Assembly: GCA_903772945.1 (NCBI GenBank)
Contig: CAICTM010001789.1
Span: 1-22,650, forward strand
Direction: 5' to 3'
DNA length: 22,650 bases
From: Seminavis robusta
Taxonomy: Eukaryota > Bacillariophyta > Bacillariophyceae > Naviculales > Naviculaceae
The position numbers and the translations under genes are program-made. Under the pieces are notes generated by a model. It ran no database searches and was not told where the DNA came from. It was given only the letters and a program-made list of their open reading frames with translations. Shown in pieces: positions 16,399 to 22,650 of the stretch (position 1 is its first letter; the number at the start of each line of letters is the position of its first letter).

Positions 16399-18732
16399 AT
16401 GGAACGTAGTACCGGTACTGCAACAAACACTCCTAGCACTGTTCGCTTGTGGAAAGCTAATGCTTCTATTGAATATGCTAAGCTGAGTTCTAAGGAAGGG
16501 GACTGGAATCTTCCAGGTTCGGCTGGTACAGTGTCGTCTAGAACAAGGAACAATGGCAAAGGAAGACCAAATTACATGAGACGTTATGACGCAGAGAGTG
16601 ATGATGAAGATGATCCAATAGCACTGGAGTTCATAGAAGATTCAGCAGCAGTGGAAGAAGCCGCCACCACGGAAGAGGAAAGTGAGGATCAAAATGGGCC
16701 CACTTTCAACACCAAGCCCCATGAGAGAGTCATTCTGGAACAATTGGACCATTGTTTCCGCCAGATGCATTGCCCCAGAGAAGAGTGTGATGGGACCCTC
16801 AAACTCGACATACACAATTGCTGCATCGCATCCTTATTCAAACTGGAATGTACAAACGAAGATTGTGACTATGTCTATCACAGTGAAAAGCCAACCGCAA
16901 CAACAATGCATGCCAACGATAAAGTTGAAAGAAGCACCGGCAATGCTTTCAATGTACTGTATGTTTTGGGTAATCTTGTGAACGACAACGGCGGTACCGA
17001 AGCAGCCAAAATCCTTGGTCTTTTGGGCTTACCGAATGACACAACTATGCAAACTCGTTCGTTTGGAATAATCGAGGAACGAATTGCCCCATTCCTCAGG
17101 GAATTCACCGCGGAAGTGATTCGTGAGAATATAATTGAGGAGGTCCACCAATCCACGCCCAATGAGCAAGACTTTCTCGACTGGATGACGGCTTTGAGCG
17201 ATCCGAACGGCACATTACTAAAGGAGAAAATCCGTTTGTTGATGGGGGATACGATATGGCGTGGCAACAGATAGGATCGGGAGATTTGAGGAACTCGGTT
17301 TCTGGTCATGGTGCTATTGTGGGTGCTAAGACGAGAAAGATCATCTCGTTTGGCATCAAAAGCAAGGTTTACAGCAGATGTGACGCTTGGGCGAAGCGAC
17401 ATGCCAATACAGAGGCCGCGGACCGTCCAGCGGTACCTGACACGAGTGTACGTAGAACCATGATCCACAAGACTCATCAGGATCTATGGAAGCGGCTCTT
17501 GCCTTGGAACTGGCCGTTGGTCTGTTCCGAGAGTCCAAACTCATCTTGCGACGATTGTGCTGTGACGATGACTCCTCCATTCATGCCGACTTGCAGTGGA
17601 GTAACGCCAACTACAAAATCAACAATCAAACCAATGCTCTTCCCAAGGTGAACATGACGAAAGGAAAGAACAAGGGCGAACTCCAAGACCGCCCCGACAA
17701 AGGAAAGTTACCAGGCGATATCCCGGAACCCAAGTTCATGGCCGATCCCAACCACCGACGCAAACAGTTGACGGGTGAGCTCATCCGTTTGGATCTATCG
17801 ACAGTCGACAAGAAAAAGGGGATGTGCCGGATGGATTCTATTCGTCTTAGCAAGAACTTTGCCTATTTCATTCGTATGCTTCTACAGATCCAGGAGAGTC
17901 AATTTGAAACCCGCGGCAAGGCAGTTTTGGATCACCACTTTGACGACCATTCAAACTGCGGCCCTTGGTGTGCTAGATCAAAGGAGACGGAAGAAGAGTG
18001 AAAGGCAAGCAAGAAATTCTATCGCAACAAGGACGAGGATTTGGAGCTGTACGACCTACTCAACACCATCGTAGCCAAATACATCACATTGGAACGGTTG
18101 AAGGAATTGGCCCACGGCCAAGATAAGAATGCCAACAAATCGTTCAATAGTCTCGCCACCTGGTTTGCTCCCAAAAATAAGGTTTTTGCCAGTTCGTGCT
18201 CCCTTGGCAATTGCCTCGGTATGGCGGTCTGTATCCATTCCATTGGCTACGAACAGTTCTATCGGCGTTTACTGTTCAAGCTTGGGATCGGAATGACGGA
18301 TGGGATCACCCATTACTTGGAAATTATCCAGAGAAACCGGGAAAAGCGACAAACAAAAAACAAACGACAACTTACAAGAAAGCTAGAGACAAGAGAAAGC
18401 GTGAAAAACTGGCCAAGGAGATGGTCAATGCCTTCACGAAAAAGGCAAAACAGAAGGGAGTCTACCGCTCTGGAATGAACATGGAGGATTTAACAATGGA
18501 GGAACTCAACAATATGACACCAGTGGCAAAGAAACCGAAGAAAGCAAAGAAGTATTGTCCATTCTGTGGAAAGGCAGGCCATGTCTCCAAGAAGGCCAAG
18601 AAGTCGTGCCCTCTTGCGGGAAAGCGATTGTGTTTGTTAACAAAATGCACTACGCTAAAAGCTAGTGTAAAATCTTTCGAGTGTTTTGAGTTTGAGAGAA
18701 TGAAAGTTATGAGAGAGATTAGAAAGCTATGA
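16399..18732 (+). pseudogene. Mutator-like (MULE) transposase pseudogene
   Basis: Pieces in three frames add up to one Mutator-type DDE transposase (the family with the DMGWQ, DDDSS and DHSNCGxWC signatures). In order: a Ser-rich and acidic N-terminus; a zinc-ribbon-like part (C125/C130, C151/C156); the segment DMAWQQIG (from 17253); CCDDDSS (about 17550); DHHFDDHSNCGPWC (about 17930); APKNKVFASSCSLGN (about 18170); and a Lys-rich tail with CPFCGKAGH (about 18555), a zinc-knuckle-like motif. Breaks are frame changes near 17250, 17443 and 18340 and in-frame stops at 17453–17455 (TAG) and 17999–18001 (TGA). Where relatives have an N-E-S-x-N core with a likely catalytic Glu, this copy reads ANKSFN. 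The element is dead. Its first 292 codons are still open. Confidence 0.85.
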
Positions 18733-19077
18733 AAACTAATCAACGAGAGAGATCATCATCAAGGGATCGTAGATCTGAACTCCCGCGGGAGACTATAAAG
18801 TGTGATAGAGTAGGTTGCGGTAGTAATCCTACTCACTCCACGATCCAAAAACGGAACGCGTGGAAGGTTTGTCTAGCATGGATCTAGTAGCGTGGAAGTA
18901 CTCCACGCTGGCTAAATATCTAGAGCGATGTTTCATCATCAACCTAGTATGACCAGAGCGGTCATTGAGAACCCTGTCTCAAATGACTATTCACGAGAGA
19001 CTCAGTCATGAGTCAAACTCAAACCCTATCTAGGATCGAGTCGCGAATAAGGCTAAGAGCCGTGTATTGCACCTGGA
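18733..19077. other. Palindrome-rich segment between MULE and copia remnants
   Basis: There is no gene. The segment has a perfect palindrome CTCCCGCGGGAG (18780–18791), a TATAAAG word just after it, a hairpin AGCGTGGA–AGTAC–TCCACGCT (18889–18909), and a second CCACG/CGTGG inverted pair (about 18838–18863). It could be the 3' terminal part of the MULE or a solo LTR of another element. I cannot decide. Confidence 0.4.
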
Positions 19078-19762
19078 TCATCGACATTGTTGGCTGGATG
19101 CAATAATGATCTCGAATGGTTGATGCTGCCGTCGCATCGGTATAGTAATCATAGGATGGCTGTCAGAAACAGCGGGTCGGAAGGGGGTGACACGTATTCG
19201 CAATCCAATGTTCGGCTGTGGGGATTTCTGCATGGCTTCAGGTTGTTGCCACAGTGAATGCTGAATGGAGGAAGTGCCGATGTGCTCAAAGGAGTAATAT
19301 TGACGATGAAATGGTTGGCTTCTATCGTCCAATCTCTCTTCTGGTGGTGTTCCTATGGCTCCGATGTGGGAATTCTGTTCACTCAGGTTGTTGCCACAGT
19401 TGAGAGTCATTGAAAGAATCAACGGAAGGAGGTCCATTGTGGGGATTTCTGCTGATAGACAGGTTGTTGCCACTATGGGTGTTGGTTGGTAGAAGGACCG
19501 TTTGTGTCTTGTTTATTTGTGTCTTGTGGTTGGGATGGAGTTAGAGTTGTTGTTGATAGGGTGAGTTGCTTTGGAATCGTTGGTTGGTTGGTGGTGGTTG
19601 TGTCAGTGGCTGGAGCGTTGGAGTTAGAATTGGTCGTTAGAGCATTGGGAGTGTTAGTTCTTGGGCTCCAAGTGGACTGATAGTATTGAAGGTGGTGTTA
19701 TCTGTGGTTGTATAGTATATTGGTGCTGCTGAAGTAGAGGTATTGACAGGGCCGTTCGCCAT
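19078..19762 (-). pseudogene. Copia gag-like remnant
   Basis: Directly after the LTR-like segment (minus strand) an ATG at 19762 opens a 41-residue Thr/Asn-rich frame (begins MANGPVNTSTSAAPIYY), ended by TAA near 19637. The adjacent frame then continues Asn/Thr/Pro/Gln-rich sequence, with further stops, down to about 19078. Three copies of a unit reading WQQP…Q-K-S-P are encoded (plus-strand words CAGGTTGTTGCCAC at about 19240, 19388 and 19460). Low-complexity N-termini are usual in gag of diatom copia elements. The gag call rests mainly on position after an LTR and on composition. Several frameshifts make it non-functional. Confidence 0.4.
19218..19474 (-). repeat. Three imperfect repeats inside the gag-like remnant
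   Basis: The pattern GG(G)GATT(T)CTG, 8–12 bases, then CAGGTTGTTGCCAC occurs at about 19218–19253, 19370–19402 and 19440–19474 on the plus strand. In the minus-strand reading each encodes W-Q-Q-P followed shortly by Q/E-x-S/F-P. Confidence 0.8.
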
Positions 19763-19820
19763 TGTCGGTCTTTTTTTAGGTATTCTTTAGGCAATCTTTG
19801 AAAGTTTGGTTATCTGGTGC

Positions 19821-20041
19821 TGTGTAGGATTCTACGTGTTTTAAGTACTGGGTCATTCTAAAATTAGTCATTTGATATTTCCCCTGGCGGAATTATAAGT
19901 TGAATGGATATAAGGATGCACGCAACACTTTAGACCTAAAACTCCCCTTGAGACGGTGTAGCAATTAATATGCGAACCGTACTAGATTGTAATACACGAG
20001 TCAAATGATAATATGAGGTATGGGGAATATATCCTCCAACA
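19821..20041 (-). repeat. Putative copia LTR, about 221 bp
   Basis: On the minus strand the segment starts TGTTGGAGGAT 54 bases after the pol stop and ends CCTACACA. The two ends form an imperfect inverted repeat (TGTTGGAGGAT against TGTGTAGGAT), as expected of an LTR with TG…CA ends. A purine-rich stretch (GCAGGAGTG) lies just upstream, where a polypurine tract should be. No second copy is present in the window to prove the borders, and no clear primer-binding site follows. Confidence 0.5.
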
Positions 20042-20095
20042 CACTCCTGCACGGTGCCCTAATGGCTACCGTGGAACGAATAAGTAATTGGGTTT

Positions 20096-21030
20096 TCAAA
20101 CAAGAGGCGGATGCCCCATGATGAAGGCTATGTGCTCATGAAAGAGCTTGCCCTGAAGGGGCTTGGTAAAAAAGTCTCCACGCATCTTCAAGGTGGGACA
20201 GTAGACAACTCTGAGGTTGCCCTTCTCAATCTGATCATGGATGAAAAAGAAATGAATGCTGATGGCCCGAGTCATCTTGCCCAAACTGCTCTTGCCGTTC
20301 TCCGCAAGAATGATTGTATTCTTGTTGTCCTGCATAAGGATGTTGTCTTTGACAACGACCCCCTGCTCTTCAAGGAACAACTTGGCCCAGAACATAGGCG
20401 ACATGATGTCGTCGGCTCCATTCAGCTCCGCTTCCGTGCTGCTTCTTGAGTTGAGCTTCTGTTTCGTGGACACCGACAACACCGCTCCACTTTCAAAGGA
20501 CATGACTCCTCCTGTGTGTGAACGGTAATCAGGATGGACTGCAAAGCTAGCACCCACCCACCAAGTGATGATGCGTATGTCATCAATGTCCAGGATCAAC
20601 TTGTCCTCCACAGTCTGATCCAAAAACTTGAGGCCTTGAACCAGCTTGCCCCAGTCGTTAACTGTAGGGCTTTTGACACGGGTGCAAAGAACAGTTGTGA
20701 GTGTCTGCACATCAGGTCGTGCTCTCTTGCATAGGAACAGCAGCTTGGCTGCAAAGGTGTGGTAAGTTTCTCTGGTTTTGTCATTCAGGGTAGCTCCATC
20801 ACCAGAGCTGAAAAGGTCAGCAGGAGCTGCACTTGGTACCTTTTCATTGCCCCAAAATCCACTGGGAACTCTGAGACCATTTTCTTAACATAGTCTATCA
20901 TGTCAATCACAAACTTTCCTGGATCCGAGAAGTCCACTGTCATCCCCAAGTAATCATGCTTGGGACCACGGGTTGCCTTGACTGCAAATTTCCTTAATAG
21001 TACTGTCAAATAGGTTACCGAATGGTGAGC
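20096..21030 (-). pseudogene. Ty1/copia pol remnant: end of reverse transcriptase plus RNase H
   Basis: The minus strand encodes the last part of a copia polyprotein. From 21009 it reads TRGPKHDYLGMTVDFS and on to FPVDFGAMK (palm end of reverse transcriptase). A frame change near 20840 follows, then a conserved block with HTFAAKLLFLCKRARPDV, VKSPTVNDWGKL, HPDYRSHTGGVMS, STEAELNGADD, QDNKNTI and GDFFTKPLQGKLF, to the stop at 20096. The core motifs of copia RNase H are present, but the position that is normally the first catalytic Asp reads Gly (WWVGASF, codon GGT). Everything upstream in pol is missing past about 21030, where an unrelated plus-strand frame begins. The copy is truncated and inactive. 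Its order with the LTR and gag-like remnant is discussed in the findings. Confidence 0.9.
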
Positions 21031-21066
21031 TTTAGGTCACAAATCCAATTCGAAATTCCTGCTGGA

Positions 21067-21259
21067 ATGGCGCGCAAGAGGGCTCCGCCCTGGTGGAAGG
21101 GGAACAAACTTCCGACCAGAGAGCAATACAATGACATAGTTTCCATACTGTCGATGCCAACGCAAGTACTAGAAACGATAAAGCCAATGGCGAAACACCC
21201 AGACGAAGACCTCAAGGTGCATATCGAATAACTGAAAAGAAGAGAGCAAATGACTGAAG
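21067..21259 (+). pseudogene. Short frame broken by one stop (possible first exon of a decayed gene)
   Basis: From the ATG at 21067 (MARKRAPPWWKG…) a plausible soluble, charged sequence runs 54 codons to a TAA at 21229–21231. The same frame then continues with LKRREQMTEG to a good donor site (AAG then GTACGTGTACG at about 21260). A single change of TAA to a Gln codon would keep one open exon. The family is not recognised. It begins right where the copia remnant on the other strand ends. It may be an upstream exon of the gene at 21917, but no exon chain could be established. Confidence 0.3.
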
Positions 21260-21799
21260 GTACGTGTACGTGTATGTGTATTATCCAATCCCATGTGCAT
21301 CCGACGGCTCTGTCGTTGGATACTCCCTCTTTATCATTTTTCACCATTACTCCCACTGATTACACGTGTGTTTGGTGCTAAGTATCCACTTCCAAGATTG
21401 CTTATGTATGCACCAACTGTGGAGACCCACGATGGCAAAGCTCTCCAGTCGTATGCCCTCATCCAAATCGCAGTCGATACCTCAAGTTGTGTACACCATT
21501 CAACCTCATTATTTCGACAGTTTGCCTTTGAAAAGCGAAAGCTCTGCCTTGCTAACACTACATTCTTCCACCATTTCCTTCTGTTGTCATCTTCCTTCCA
21601 CTGGTCGACTTTGGCTCTCTTGGCGTGGTAAAGCTATTGGAAAGCAGACTGCTTCGGAGGGCGAAGACGACTAAGCGGAAGTCTACGGTACTGCGGAGGA
21701 GCACAGTCAAGGTATTGGAGGGCAAATGGAAGAATACGCGGACGAATCAGAAGAGGAACAAGGCAGTGTCGAGGACGAGGAAGACGATTTGCATGCAAT
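21260..21799. other. Unresolved stretch upstream of the partial gene
   Basis: Several plus-strand frames are open but none is supported alone. Between 21630 and 21800 all three plus frames are long and strongly biased: one is acidic (ATG at 21726, EEYADESEEEQGSVEDEEDD), one Lys/Arg-rich (ending ICMQ), and one Arg/Gly-rich. This follows from the GA-rich base composition. It may be leader or exon sequence of the gene at 21917. Confidence 0.35.
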
Positions 21800-21875
<76 letters not shown>

Positions 21876-21916
21876 CAACAGCAACAACAACAACAACAAT
21901 AACAAACAACAACAAC
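21800..21916. repeat. (AAC)n microsatellite
   Basis: An uninterrupted AAC/ACA/CAA run of about 25 units (to about 21875) is followed by an imperfect tail of the same triplet that ends at the ATG of the next gene. The minus-strand reading gives a long meaningless Val/Leu run. Confidence 0.95.
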
Positions 21917-22650
21917 ATGGAGTCTGCAGGCAAACGTGAGGCTGCCAAGGCTGCCGCTGCTGCCAAGAAGCCAAAGAAGAAAGTCAAAGGTCGCAATGGA
22001 GCTGGTGCTGCCATTGGAAAGGGCGGTACTCCGCATTCCCAACAGAAGTCACCAGCTAAGAAGGGCAAGAGTGCTGATTTGGAGAGGCAGGTTATAGCAT
22101 TGAATAAGCAGCTTGAGGAGGAACAGGCAAAGACTGAGAAGCTGAGTTTGGAAGGAACCGACACCGATTCGGATGCTACTGATGATGAATCGGTAGCCAA
22201 AGACGATGTCCATTTTATTGTCACCACGGATGAAAGTGCTCCCATGAATAAGAAGATGAAGACGGCAATCAAGAACACTGACTGGCGGAGGTTCAAGTTT
22301 GTCAACAGCGAGAAGCTGGCAATTGCCCTTACCACGGCCACTCTTGATACTATGCAGTTGAAGGGGCTGATGTTGACTGGCAATGCAAAGAAGGATAGAC
22401 GTACGTAATTGAGTTGGTTTTGCTTGCGGATTGTCTGATGCACCTTGCAAATCTCACACTGGCTACCTCCCTTGTCTTGCTGTGCTGACATAGGTATTAA
22501 GTCCAAGCGCAAACTGTTCATCACGCTCTGGTCACCTATTGCAGTCAAGACCCTCAATGTTGTACGCAACTATGTTTGTAACCGAATCTTTGAGCATGTC
22601 AAGAAGCTTGTCAAGGTACATGGAGTGGACAAGTTCCCAACCATGATTGA
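21917..22650 (+). CDS. Partial two-exon gene: Lys-rich protein of unknown function, cut by the window end
   Basis: Exon 1 (21917–22400) and exon 2 (22494 to beyond the window) join across a 93-nt GT–AG intron (donor GTACGT, acceptor CTGACATAG) in phase 1, giving 213 residues so far. The start has an Ala/Lys-rich low-complexity region (KREAAKAAAAAKKPKKK, residues 6–22) and a likely nuclear signal. A short coiled-coil-like helix follows (LERQVIALNKQLEEEQAKTEKL, about 55–76), then an acidic stretch. After that comes a more ordered region starting near DWRRFKFVNSEKLAIAL and running into KTLNVVRNYVCNRIFEHVKK. This last part resembles multi-copy, possibly transposon-associated diatom proteins I have a loose memory of, but I cannot name a family. 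The AAC repeat precedes the ATG directly, so the true start may lie in an upstream exon. Confidence 0.6.

Noticed and set aside
16878..17477. Minus-strand open frame of 199 codons
   Set aside because: It is antisense to the MULE transposase pseudogene, which has family motifs on the plus strand.
21634..22569. Minus-strand open frame of 311 codons
   Set aside because: Much of it is the Val/Leu reading of the AAC microsatellite, and the rest is antisense to the two-exon gene at 21917.

Overview
The window looks like nuclear DNA of a photosynthetic stramenopile, most likely a pennate diatom. Three things point there. Short GT–AG spliceosomal introns (50–94 nt) are needed to join open frames into recognisable proteins. 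A Ty1/copia remnant carries an RNase H close to the diatom type. A class C (GABA-B-like) seven-helix receptor and a Mutator-like transposase pseudogene resemble families common in diatom genomes. The genus cannot be read from the sequence (Seminavis-like is a guess). The density is eukaryotic: few genes and many repeats, with intergenic DNA rich in the palindromic tetramers GTAC and CTAG.

Layout. 1–4.8 kb: a 104-bp tandem duplication, then two same-strand genes (1464–1835 and 3757–4149) for small paralogous proteins that carry a doubled W-S-[Q/E]-D-I-S motif. A Cys-rich, single-pass membrane protein gene (4268–4741, minus) converges on the second. 4.8–8.6 kb: mostly gene-poor. It holds a 377-bp foldback element with 30-bp arms and an 8-bp target-site duplication (6567–6943) and a gene for a basic 150-aa protein of unknown function (7641–8093). 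A tRNA-Arg(UCG) gene follows at 8646–8717 (minus).

9.3–12.9 kb (minus): the most striking gene. It has five exons and encodes about 1080 residues: signal peptide, bacterial-type periplasmic binding (type 2) domain, one EGF-like module, class C-like seven-helix domain, and a long cytoplasmic tail with seven repeats built on L-R-H-M-K-Q-A-P. This reads as a cell-surface receptor for a small solute.

12.9–16.0 kb: a repeat cluster. A roughly 418-bp unit with 10-bp terminal inverted repeats is present twice, with a third diverged copy and an extra head fragment. One copy is split by a 376-bp insertion flanked by TA, so the other copy serves as the empty site. Long GT microsatellites lie within.

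16.4–21.0 kb: transposon debris. A Mutator-like (MULE) transposase pseudogene (plus) is followed on the minus strand by a copia pol remnant, an LTR-like segment and a gag-like remnant, in the order pol–LTR–gag. 21.0–22.65 kb: a broken small frame, a long AAC microsatellite, and the 5' part of a two-exon gene that runs off the window.

The genes do not form an operon or pathway. The only functional grouping is the local duplication of the WS[QE]DIS genes.
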